A DNA stretch of 7,069 bases from Calditrichota bacterium (GCA_008501545.1 QQUM01000237.1:1-7069); one strand, 5' to 3'. Shown: positions 1 to 7,069, counted from the stretch's first letter. Notes: a model not told the origin generated them from the sequence alone. Numbers and translations are program-made.

Positions 1-945
1 CGCAGAAGAGTGGCAGAATTGGGATCATTTGATGCGGCAATCCGGTCGAATTTAAAAACACAAATGCCAGAGGAAAATTACACTGCAAAGCTAACGTGGG
101 GGGATACCGATGCGGCATTTGAAACGGCTGCTTATCAACTTGCATTGAATCAAATTTCTGAAGTCGTTTCTACTTCGCGCGGCTTTATGGTGATTCAATT
201 AATTAATGTCTCTGCAGACGCAATTCAAACAGAAGCAGAATTACAAAAAAAACGATCGGGCATATTAAAAGTTATCCGAACAAGAAAAGCAGATGTTCAA
301 TCTTCAAAATTTTTACATGATTACTTGAAAGAGTTGGATTTTGTCATTAAAGGGCAAACCTTCGCAGTCATGGTTCGATTGCTTGAAGAGCGAGTTGAAT
401 TTAAAAACGAAACAGCTTTAGCAGAACAAAAAATGTCACCGGAGGATAATCAGCCGGTAGATTTTTCGGAAAGTGATCTGATTGCGCTTCGTAATAAACC
501 ACTTATCACCTTCTCCAGTGGGCAAATAACATTCGGCGAGATAGTTGAGAAACTGCAGCAACGCAACGTGCCACTTGATAACCGGTCACCGGAATTTATG
601 CGTAACTCATTACGCAAAGAAATTTTCAATATTGCGCGGGATGAAATTTTAATCCGGGAGGCAAACGAAAGAAAATTGGATGAACGACCAGGTGTTAAAA
701 ATGACCTGCGATTGTGGAGTGATTATTTAAGCTACCGCTTGCTTGCTGATAAATTGAAATTGAAAGAAGTAACAACAAATGATGTTCACTTCGGGAATAG
801 GTTAAGGACTTTGAAGGATAAATATGAAATAAAAATTGATACGACCAAACTTGGCAAAATTAATGTAACGACAATTCCATTTTTAGCAGTCAGACCAGGG
901 CAATCAAATCAACTGGTTGTCCCTTACTGGCCGATGTATTTTTGA
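1..945 (+). CDS. Parvulin/SurA-like peptidyl-prolyl cis-trans isomerase, 5'-truncated
   Basis: This is the C-terminal part of a periplasmic foldase of the rotamase (PpiC/SurA) type, which helps exported and outer-membrane proteins fold. The frame is open to the left edge (codons 1-9 have no stop). A GTG lies at 10, but it falls inside the domain and has no ribosome binding site, so the gene is most likely cut by the window rather than starting there. Counting from that GTG, residues about 26-66 match the end of a parvulin domain: a GDTDAAFETAAYQL stretch, then 'ISEVVSTSRGFMVIQL', equivalent to the usual 'GEISEPVKTxFGYHIIKL'. A charged helical linker (about 70-160) follows. Residues about 164-250 (ITFGEIVEKL, then a long helix rich in R, E and L) resemble the SurA-type chaperone helices. 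The protein ends in 'VVPYWPMYF' and a TGA at 943-945. The catalytic first half of the parvulin fold is mostly outside the window, so activity cannot be judged. A non-catalytic chaperone is possible. Confidence 0.75.
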   Translation, partial: RRRVAELGSFDAAIRSNLKTQMPEENYTAKLTWGDTDAAFETAAYQLALNQISEVVSTSRGFMVIQLINVSADAIQTEAELQKKRSGILKVIRTRKADVQSSKFLHDYLKELDFVIKGQTFAVMVRLLEERVEFKNETALAEQKMSPEDNQPVDFSESDLIALRNKPLITFSSGQITFGEIVEKLQQRNVPLDNRSPEFMRNSLRKEIFNIARDEILIREANERKLDERPGVKNDLRLWSDYLSYRLLADKLKLKEVTTNDVHFGNRLRTLKDKYEIKIDTTKLGKINVTTIPFLAVRPGQSNQLVVPYWPMYF

Positions 946-998
946 TAAATAATTAATTCTTAAATATTTTTCTCTCAGGTCAGTTCTGATAATCAAAA

Positions 999-1026
999 TT
1001 GATCCCGACATCCGGTGAAATAGTAT
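999..1026 (+). promoter_or_regulatory. Weak sigma-70-like promoter candidate upstream of the GH130 gene
   Basis: TTGATC at 999-1004 and TAGTAT at 1021-1026 are 16 bases apart. Each matches 4 of 6 positions of the standard -35 and -10 boxes, in the only spacer long enough for a promoter between the isomerase and the GH130 gene. FCB-group bacteria often use different promoter consensus sequences and the region is AT-rich, so this could be chance. If real, it would drive the three genes from 1054 onward. Confidence 0.2.
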
Positions 1027-1040
1027 CCAATCTAAACGAT

Positions 1041-1047
1041 AAGGAAG
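1041..1047 (+). promoter_or_regulatory. Ribosome binding site of the GH130 gene
   Basis: AAGGAAG lies 6 bases before the ATG at 1054. It is the best Shine-Dalgarno match in the spacer and fixes the GH130 start. Confidence 0.65.
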
Positions 1048-1053
1048 TTTTTA

Positions 1054-1977
1054 ATGTATAAATTAAAACGCGCAGCAGGCGTAATTTTAGAACCTGTTCC
1101 TGCGAATCCCTGGGAATCTGGGGCTGTCTTCAATCCTGCAACCATCCGCGAAAATGAAATTGTCCACATGCTTTACCGTGCCGTCGAAGGAGAAAATTTC
1201 TCAACAATTGGCTATGCCCGATTAGATAAAGGCGGTAAAATTCTCGACCGTAGGGACACACCTCTGATTTTTCGTGAGCATGATTATGAAATGCACGGAG
1301 TTGAAGATGCACGCATAACTAAACTGGGCGACCGTTATTATATTCTTTATACAGGATTTGAGGGCGAGGAATGCCGTGTATGTATGGCATCGACTTCTGA
1401 CTTTGTAAAAATTGAAAAGCATGGCATAATCATCCCGGATATTTGGGATAAAGACGCCATGTTTTTTCCTAACCTTATCAACGGTGAACTCGTATTGATG
1501 CACAGAATTATACCTAACATTCAGCTTGCATTTTTTGATGATATGGAACATGTATTGAAGGTCGATTCCGCGTATTGGAAAAATCATATCAAAAACCTGG
1601 ATAGCCATACAATAATGCGTTCTGAATACTGGTGGGAATCAAAAAAAATTGGGGGTGGAGCGCCGCCAATAAAAACAAAGGACGGCTGGCTTATAATTTA
1701 TCATGGTGTGGATAACAAAACTGTCTATCGTGCAGGCGCGGCCTTGCTCGATCTGGATGATCCGAGAAAAGTCATATCCCGACTGCCTGATCCTATCCTC
1801 GAACCTGAACGAGATTATGAGCTGCATGGTGATGTGCCCAATGTGGTCTTTCCTGAAGGCGCGGTAGTTTTTGACGGTCAACTTCAGGTGTATTATGGCT
1901 GTGCAGATAAGGTTATCGGTCTCGCAGTTGCCGATCTCGATGAACTGCTTGATGAATTAAGCAAACATAAAGTGTAG
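1054..1977 (+). CDS. GH130-family mannoside phosphorylase / mannosidase-like enzyme
   Basis: This complete 307-residue protein belongs to glycoside hydrolase family 130 (COG2152, the old 'PH1107-related glycosidase' group). Members fold as five-bladed beta-propellers and act on beta-mannosides, mostly by phosphorolysis to mannose 1-phosphate, some by hydrolysis. Family marks in order: NPATIRENEIVHMLYRA (about 27-43), HGVEDARIT (81-89, with Asp85 at the catalytic-acid position), KDAMFFPNLINGELVLMHR (133-151), SKKIGGGAPPIKTKDGWLIIYHG (196-218) and the C-terminal GDVPNVVFPEGAV and YYGCADKVIGLA (259-291). Arg151 and His217 sit where I recall phosphate ligands in characterised phosphorylases, which favours phosphorolysis but does not prove it. 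No signal peptide is present, so it should be cytoplasmic. Length is typical of the compact members. The ATG at 1054 has a good ribosome binding site. The next gene starts 7 bases after the TAG, so the two are co-transcribed. The exact linkage and substrate cannot be read from sequence. Confidence 0.9.
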   Translation: MYKLKRAAGVILEPVPANPWESGAVFNPATIRENEIVHMLYRAVEGENFSTIGYARLDKGGKILDRRDTPLIFREHDYEMHGVEDARITKLGDRYYILYTGFEGEECRVCMASTSDFVKIEKHGIIIPDIWDKDAMFFPNLINGELVLMHRIIPNIQLAFFDDMEHVLKVDSAYWKNHIKNLDSHTIMRSEYWWESKKIGGGAPPIKTKDGWLIIYHGVDNKTVYRAGAALLDLDDPRKVISRLPDPILEPERDYELHGDVPNVVFPEGAVVFDGQLQVYYGCADKVIGLAVADLDELLDELSKHKV

Positions 1978-1984
1978 GTTCGCA

Positions 1985-4900
1985 ATGAATCCGCTAACAA
2001 CAAAAATGCATACTGCTCTTGTCGCACTTTCCATGGTTTTTATGCCCTGCTTTGTTGCTGCTGCAATGGCACAGCAAATCGCCATTCCGCGTGTGGAAAT
2101 GATGCCAAACAAACCCGAACCGTATCAAATGCGTGCCTGGGCACAAGTCGCTGCAGGATATGATTCGCTTGTGTTTGATCTTAATCAAACAGGTTCCTAT
2201 TTGCCATTAATCAGGATTAATACAAACACGATAAATTATCCGAACCACGAAAGTGTTGCTTTGCATTCCTATGTCGGCACGAATTCTCCAGGTGGCGGTG
2301 AGGCTATTAATGTGTTGCCGGCGGTCATTGGCGCAACATTGGTTGGTATCGATAAAAGCAATCAGAACGGCATGAATTGGGTCTTGATGTGTGAAGAGTT
2401 TTTTAACCGGAGATCGTCAGAGAATGTCTATTTGAATAATCCTGCCACCAAAAGCGGCAACGACTGGTGGTATGATACCATGCCAAATGTTTTCTTTTAT
2501 CAGCTCTTCGATCTCTACGGCGGAGTGGGCGATTTTGAATTTCAATTCACATCAGTTGCTGATAGATGGCTGGAAGCGGTTACCCAAATGGGCGGCATTA
2601 CGGTGCCCTGGATGAAGCCCAATATGAACTATCGCGCCTGGAATTTATCGACGATGACGCCAAACGATCAGGGTGTCAAAGAACCGGAGGCAGCGGGCGC
2701 AATTGCCTGGATACTATACAATGCTTATATAAAAACAGGCAATGAGAAATACCGCATTGGCGCTGAATTGGCAATGGAGTTTCTGAATTCCCGGACAACG
2801 AATCCGTCCTACGAATTGCAGTTGCCATATGGGGCATACACAGCAGAAAGAATGAATGCTGAGCTCGGAACGAATTACAATATCACGAAAATCATCAACT
2901 GGTGTTTTGATGTTGGCCCCTTGCGGCGATGGGGTGTTATAACGGGCAATTGGGGTGGATTTGATTGCTACGGACTCATTGGAGAAGCAACGGGACAAGG
3001 TGACTATGCTTTTGCGATGAATGGTTTCGAGCAAGTTGGCGCACTTGTGCCGCTGGTTCGCTACGACGATCGTTTTGCACGGGCGATAGGCAAATGGGTC
3101 TTAAATGTTGCCAACGCATCCCGCTTGTTTTATGCAAAATATCATCCCGTGGATCATCAGGATAATGAAGATTGGGCTACTGAATATGATCCTAATTCAT
3201 ACATAGCCTATGAAGCCATGCGCCGGGATTGGAATGGCAAAATCCCATACGCCACAGGTGATGCCATGCGCGGCGGATGGGCAGCAACAAATTTAGCGCT
3301 CTATGGCGCCTCGCACGTTGGCATTTTTGGGGGCATAATTGATACAACCAATGTCGAGATGATCTTAAAACTGGATGTGCGAAAAACAGATTATTTTAGC
3401 GAAGAGGCGTATCCAACATTCCTTTATTTTAATCCTTATTCAGAAACCAAATCTATCAACATCGAAACCGGGCCGGGCATGCATGATGTTTATGATGCAA
3501 TAAGCAACAGCTTCCTTTTGACAGGCATTTCCGGATCGACAGATTTTCAGGTGCCGGCTGAAAAAGCTGTTTTGGTAGTTATCACACCAACCGGAGGAAA
3601 TGTGACTTATGATCTCGATAAAATGTCTGTCAATGATATCATTGTTGATTATAAAGCTGGAAGAAATATAGCAAACTATCCACCGCGAATAAAAGCATTG
3701 TCATCTGCTTCCACACAGGTTTTTGTCGGTGAAGCGAATACGGTTTATTGCACAGCAGAGGATAAAAATGCAGATCATTTAACCTACCAGTGGAGCGTAA
3801 CAAGCGGAATGTTATCAACTTTGGGCGCTACGGCAATTTGGTCTGCTACCGAGAGTAACAATACTGCTCAAATTTCCTGTCGGGTTGAGGATGGGAAAGG
3901 CGGATCAGACTCAAGCTCTGTTTCGGTTTTTATAATCGACAATCATGTGCCCACAATTGATAGCCTTTTTGCAAATCCTGCGCAAATAGGAATCGACGAT
4001 TCCACTTCTTTAACTTGTATCGCTACCGATTTAGACAACGATAGTCTCTCGTATTTCTGGGAAGCGGCATCGGGAAGTATTCGTGGAGCCGGCCCAACCG
4101 TGACCTGGAAAGCACCTTCCAATCAGGGCTATTATACCATATCATGCCTTGTCAAGGACAGTAAGGGTGCGCAGGTTTTGGATAGTGTTGCGGTAATTGT
4201 TGGTGGATTGGTTGGCGATTTTCCTTTTGACAACAATGCCAACGACGTGAGCGGTTTGGGGAATAATGGTATTATTTCCGGCGCCCAATTTGTGGAAGAT
4301 CGTTTTGGTAATGCAAACAGCGCCTTGTCCTTCGATGGGGATGATGACCATGTTCGCATACCCGTTCATCCATCTTTAAATTTTCAAAATGCCATATCTT
4401 TAAATTTTTGGATGAAAAGTACGGATTTTTTTTCTCGGGAAGCTTTTGTCATTTCGCATGGCAGTTGGCAAAACCGGTGGAAAGTCTCGATAATACCTGA
4501 TAAGAAATTGCGCTGGACTGCCAATACAGAATCAGGGATTTTTGATTTGGATACTAAATCACCATTGAAGTCAGATACACTGTACAATGTTACTGTTACT
4601 TATGGAAATGGCTCGATAAAAATCTATCTGAATGGCCATCTTGATGGTGATGTTGCCTGGAATGGCTTGATTATGCAAACTAATTTCGACTTGATGATTG
4701 GCCAGATGCTGCCTGGAAATACAGAATATAATTTTAAAGGTGAAATTGATGATGTAAAGATATTCAATTATGTGCTGTCACCGGAAGAAATTAAAAACCT
4801 TGCAGAAATCGGAACTGCTGTTGATGAATCCTTTGATGCAGTCTTACCGAAATCCACAATTCTTTATCCGGGTTTCCCAAATCCGTTTAATCCATCGATC

Positions 4901-5128
4901 AAACTGCGTTATTTTATTGCTGAACCCGGTCATGTGCACTTAAAAATTTTCAATTCCCTCGGACAAATGGTGGCCACGATTATGGACAATGAAGAAAATC
5001 CCGGTTTTAAAACCGCCGAGTGGAATGGCCACGACAAACAAGGGCAAAAAGTACCGAGTGGTGTTTACTTCGTCCATTTGGTTGCAGGCAGTGATGTACA
5101 AATTAAAAAGATTTTGATGCTCAAATAG
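1985..5128 (+). CDS. Exported multidomain protein: unknown helical domain, two Ig/PKD-like repeats, LamG domain, T9SS-type sorting domain
   Basis: This complete 1047-residue protein is probably surface-attached or secreted. A signal peptide covers residues 1-29 (hydrophobic ALVALSMVFM, likely cut after AMA). Residues about 30-490 are rich in W, Y and helices and look like an (alpha/alpha) toroid. They carry acidic/aromatic clusters such as DWWYDTMPN (160-168), NWGGFDCYG (about 322-330), HQDNEDWATEYD (391-402) and TGDAMRGGW (424-432). A beta-sandwich seems to follow (about 475-540). I recognise no named family; a glycoside hydrolase or lyase is a guess from architecture and context. Two Ig/PKD-like repeats span about 564-651 and 652-740, each with a Cys pair. 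A LamG/concanavalin-like jelly-roll (about 741-940, with LSFDGDDDHVRIP and GEIDDVKIFNYVLSPEEI) likely binds carbohydrate. Residues about 959-1047 form the FlgD-Ig-like sorting domain. The ATG at 1985 has only a weak AGG (1976-1978) overlapping the upstream stop codon, so translational coupling to the GH130 gene is likely. An ATG at 2006 (residue 8) would still leave a shorter signal peptide. Confidence 0.85.
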   Translation: MNPLTTKMHTALVALSMVFMPCFVAAAMAQQIAIPRVEMMPNKPEPYQMRAWAQVAAGYDSLVFDLNQTGSYLPLIRINTNTINYPNHESVALHSYVGTNSPGGGEAINVLPAVIGATLVGIDKSNQNGMNWVLMCEEFFNRRSSENVYLNNPATKSGNDWWYDTMPNVFFYQLFDLYGGVGDFEFQFTSVADRWLEAVTQMGGITVPWMKPNMNYRAWNLSTMTPNDQGVKEPEAAGAIAWILYNAYIKTGNEKYRIGAELAMEFLNSRTTNPSYELQLPYGAYTAERMNAELGTNYNITKIINWCFDVGPLRRWGVITGNWGGFDCYGLIGEATGQGDYAFAMNGFEQVGALVPLVRYDDRFARAIGKWVLNVANASRLFYAKYHPVDHQDNEDWATEYDPNSYIAYEAMRRDWNGKIPYATGDAMRGGWAATNLALYGASHVGIFGGIIDTTNVEMILKLDVRKTDYFSEEAYPTFLYFNPYSETKSINIETGPGMHDVYDAISNSFLLTGISGSTDFQVPAEKAVLVVITPTGGNVTYDLDKMSVNDIIVDYKAGRNIANYPPRIKALSSASTQVFVGEANTVYCTAEDKNADHLTYQWSVTSGMLSTLGATAIWSATESNNTAQISCRVEDGKGGSDSSSVSVFIIDNHVPTIDSLFANPAQIGIDDSTSLTCIATDLDNDSLSYFWEAASGSIRGAGPTVTWKAPSNQGYYTISCLVKDSKGAQVLDSVAVIVGGLVGDFPFDNNANDVSGLGNNGIISGAQFVEDRFGNANSALSFDGDDDHVRIPVHPSLNFQNAISLNFWMKSTDFFSREAFVISHGSWQNRWKVSIIPDKKLRWTANTESGIFDLDTKSPLKSDTLYNVTVTYGNGSIKIYLNGHLDGDVAWNGLIMQTNFDLMIGQMLPGNTEYNFKGEIDDVKIFNYVLSPEEIKNLAEIGTAVDESFDAVLPKSTILYPGFPNPFNPSIKLRYFIAEPGHVHLKIFNSLGQMVATIMDNEENPGFKTAEWNGHDKQGQKVPSGVYFVHLVAGSDVQIKKILMLK

Positions 5129-5155
5129 TATCATATGACCACAGCTGTTATTTTT

Positions 5156-5160
5156 AGGAT
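5156..5160 (+). promoter_or_regulatory. Ribosome binding site of the glycosyltransferase gene
   Basis: AGGAT lies 8 bases before the ATG at 5169, within the 40-base gap after the stop of the large exported protein. It supports this start. I see no terminator hairpin in the gap, which fits one operon. Confidence 0.5.
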
Positions 5161-5168
5161 AAATAAGT

Positions 5169-7069
5169 ATGTTATCTACTGACAAGAATTATGAGGAGAT
5201 TGGCTCGATTGCGGTAATCGGCAATTATTTACCCCGCCAGTGTGGCATTGCAACTTTCACGACGGACCTTATTGAAGCCTTGTCGCAGGAAGCTCACGAT
5301 GTGAATCTTGGAGCCGTCGTCATGAATGACACCTTGGAAGGATATAAGTATCCTGAAAAAGTGCGATTTGAGATTCAACAGAATAAACTTTCCGATTATA
5401 GCGTTGCGTCGAAATATCTCAATATCAATCAGATGGATATTGTCTGTGTCCAACATGAATATGGCATTTTTGGGGGAACCGCCGGTAGCCATCTTTTGAA
5501 ACTCCTTGGTGAACTTCGTATGCCTGTGGTGACAACACTGCACACTGTTCTTAAGGAACCAAAGCCTGAATATCGCAATGTCATGCTTAAATTGGCTGAT
5601 CTATCTGAAAGACTAATTGTAATGAGTAAGAAAGCGGTTGGTTTTTTGACAGATATTTATGACATACCGAAAGAGAAAATTACGTTTATCCATCATGGTA
5701 TTCCCGATGTTCCTTTTGTTGATCCCAATTTCTACAAAGATCAGTTCAGAGTTGAGGGAAAGAAAGTGCTTCTCACATTTGGCCTCCTTTCTCCCAACAA
5801 AGGTATTGAATATGTGCTCAAGGCGCTTCCAACAATCATAAAAAAGCACCCTGATATTGCGTACATCATTTTGGGAGCCACGCATCCTCATGTTTTAAAG
5901 GCGCAAGGAGACGAATACCGAATCAGACTGCAACAGCTCGTCCATAAACTTAAACTCAACGAGCATGTTCATTTCCAAAATCGCTTTGTTGGTATCAAAG
6001 AATTATGTGAGTTTCTCGGTACTGCAGATATCTATATTACTCCTTATCTGGAAGAAGCTCAGATTACCTCTGGAACATTGATTTACGCAATGGGATCGGG
6101 CAAACCTGTCGTTTCAACTCCCTACTGGTATGCAACCGAGATGCTAGCCAATGGAAGAGGAATCATCGTTCCATTCCAAAACCCTGAAGCGATCGCAGAA
6201 CAAATCATTAACCTGCTCGACCACGAAAGTGAGCGCCATCAGATTCGAAAAAAAGCCTATTATTTCACCCGAAAGGCCGTTTGGAGTGAAGTCTCCAAAA
6301 AATATCTTGATGTATTTCTCGAAGTTAAACACATGCGTTCACAATACCCTCGTCCTCGTCACTTATATTCTGATAATATTCAATCTATCAACAATTTTGA
6401 ACTTCCGGAGATCAAATTTGATCACCTGAAAATCATGACTGACGATACCGGAATTTTTCAACATGCCACCTACACCATCCCAAGAAGAAGTGATGGCTAT
6501 TGCACCGATGACAATGCCAGAGCCCTGGTGGTGACCGCTTTGGCACTCGAATACGCTCCATCAAACAACGTATGGCTGGATTCACTTAGCAGCCTTTATC
6601 TCAGTTTCTTGCATCACGCATATAATGAGGAAAAAGGCCGGTTTCGCAATTTCATGACCTTCTCCCGACAATGGATGGAAGAAATTGGCTCTGAGGATTC
6701 CCACGGTCGTGCACTCTGGGGACTTGGGAAAATCATCGTTTTTTCCCGCAATGCCGGACAGACACAGGTGTCTACTCTACTGTTCAAACGAGCGCTAAAA
6801 GTGGTTGAAGAATTTACATCTCCTCGCGCAGTGGCTTTTACTATAATTGGTGTTCATGCTTATCTACAAAAATTCTCCGGCGACAGCGACGTACGCCGGA
6901 CACGGGAAATTCTTTCTGAGAAACTGTTCAGATTATTCCAAAAAAATGTAAGCGAGGCCTGGCCCTGGTTTGAGAAAGAAGTCACCTATGCCAATGGTAA
7001 ATTGGTCCATGCGTTACTCCTCTCTGGTCAGCTGATGCAGCGCGAAGATATGATTGACATGGGACTCAA
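5169..7069 (+). CDS. GT4-type glycosyltransferase fused to a C-terminal helical domain, 3'-truncated
   Basis: The frame stays open from ATG 5169 to the right edge: 633 complete codons plus 2 bases. The N-terminal half (about 1-400) is a GT-B fold retaining glycosyltransferase of family GT4. Evidence is the 'YLPRQCGIATFTTDL' start (about 20-34), VTTLHTV (about 118-124), HHGIPDVPF (175-183), FGLLSPNKGIEY (204-215), LGATHPH and the TPYLEEAQITSGTLIYAMGSGKPVVSTP block (about 291-318). Such enzymes move a sugar from a nucleotide-sugar donor; here the donor and acceptor are unknown. The usual E-x7-E motif is replaced by Gln298 and Tyr306. From about residue 415, starting near 'FDHLKIMTDDTGIFQHATY', comes a second, helix-rich domain with CTDDNARA (445-452) and SEDSHGRALWGLG (508-520), resembling an (alpha/alpha) toroid of glycan-active enzymes. 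No signal peptide or clear membrane segment is visible, so it is likely cytoplasmic or peripheral. I recall this fusion as a widespread, poorly characterised subfamily often found near GH130 genes. The C-terminus is missing. Confidence 0.85.
   Translation, partial: MLSTDKNYEEIGSIAVIGNYLPRQCGIATFTTDLIEALSQEAHDVNLGAVVMNDTLEGYKYPEKVRFEIQQNKLSDYSVASKYLNINQMDIVCVQHEYGIFGGTAGSHLLKLLGELRMPVVTTLHTVLKEPKPEYRNVMLKLADLSERLIVMSKKAVGFLTDIYDIPKEKITFIHHGIPDVPFVDPNFYKDQFRVEGKKVLLTFGLLSPNKGIEYVLKALPTIIKKHPDIAYIILGATHPHVLKAQGDEYRIRLQQLVHKLKLNEHVHFQNRFVGIKELCEFLGTADIYITPYLEEAQITSGTLIYAMGSGKPVVSTPYWYATEMLANGRGIIVPFQNPEAIAEQIINLLDHESERHQIRKKAYYFTRKAVWSEVSKKYLDVFLEVKHMRSQYPRPRHLYSDNIQSINNFELPEIKFDHLKIMTDDTGIFQHATYTIPRRSDGYCTDDNARALVVTALALEYAPSNNVWLDSLSSLYLSFLHHAYNEEKGRFRNFMTFSRQWMEEIGSEDSHGRALWGLGKIIVFSRNAGQTQVSTLLFKRALKVVEEFTSPRAVAFTIIGVHAYLQKFSGDSDVRRTREILSEKLFRLFQKNVSEAWPWFEKEVTYANGKLVHALLLSGQLMQREDMIDMGL

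Noticed and set aside
10..12. GTG as the true start of the isomerase gene
   Set aside because: The frame is open upstream to the edge, no Shine-Dalgarno sequence precedes it, there is no signal peptide after it, and it would cut the parvulin fold in half.
992..1003. Short inverted repeat ATCAA-AA-TTGAT before the GH130 gene
   Set aside because: A 5-bp AT-rich stem with a 2-base loop is not stable enough to call a terminator or an operator.
1222..1608. 128-residue open frame on the - strand inside the GH130 gene
   Set aside because: It lies wholly within a strongly supported GH130 coding region, has no recognisable motif and no ribosome binding site. It is an antisense shadow.
2714..3034. 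106-residue open frame on the - strand inside the exported-protein gene
   Set aside because: It overlaps well-supported coding sequence, has low-complexity, non-protein-like composition and no family marks.
5141..5148. ACAGCTGT palindrome between the exported protein and the glycosyltransferase
   Set aside because: Eight bases of perfect symmetry with no loop or T-run is too short for a terminator and expected by chance. No partner site was found.
5229..5543. 104-residue open frame on the - strand opposite the glycosyltransferase start
   Set aside because: The + strand here encodes the conserved GT4 N-terminus, so the antisense frame is chance.
6151..6429. 92-residue + strand open frame in another frame of the glycosyltransferase gene
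   Set aside because: It overlaps the intact GT4 frame, which carries conserved motifs on both sides, and there is no sign of a frameshift there.

Overview
The window reads as bacterial chromosome from the FCB superphylum, most likely a Calditrichota, KSB1, Ignavibacteria or Marinimicrobia-type lineage. The main pointer is the large secreted protein at 1985-5128. It ends in a FlgD-Ig-like, type IX secretion (T9SS)-type sorting domain with the 'FPNPFNPS ... LGQMVAT ... GQKVPSGVYF' pattern typical of those phyla. Composition is moderately AT-rich and all four genes lie on the + strand. I found no RNA genes, mobile elements, CRISPR arrays or long repeats.

Layout: (1) 1-945 is the 3' part of a parvulin/SurA-like peptidyl-prolyl isomerase, cut by the left edge. 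(2) 946-1053 is a short AT-rich spacer, with a weak promoter candidate and a clear ribosome binding site. (3) 1054-1977 is a complete cytoplasmic GH130-family enzyme (mannoside phosphorylase/mannosidase type). (4) 1985-5128 starts only 7 bases later. It is a 1047-residue exported protein: signal peptide, a mainly helical N-terminal region of about 530 residues that I cannot assign to a family, two Ig/PKD-like repeats, a LamG-like jelly-roll and the sorting domain. (5) After a 40-base gap, 5169 to the right edge is the first 633 residues of a two-part protein: a GT4-type glycosyltransferase followed by a helical domain with 'CTDDNARA' and 'EDSHGRALWG' motifs.

Genes 2-4 look like one operon handling a mannose-type or related glycan. 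The GT4 fusion would build or extend a glycan in the cytoplasm, and the GH130 protein would break or recycle mannosides in the same compartment. The large protein would act outside the cell or on its surface, binding and perhaps cleaving polysaccharide. The family assignments of the GH130 gene, the GT4 half and the sorting domain are strong. The substrate, the direction of the pathway and the function of the large protein's N-terminal region are inference or unknown. The isomerase may belong to a separate upstream operon for envelope-protein folding.
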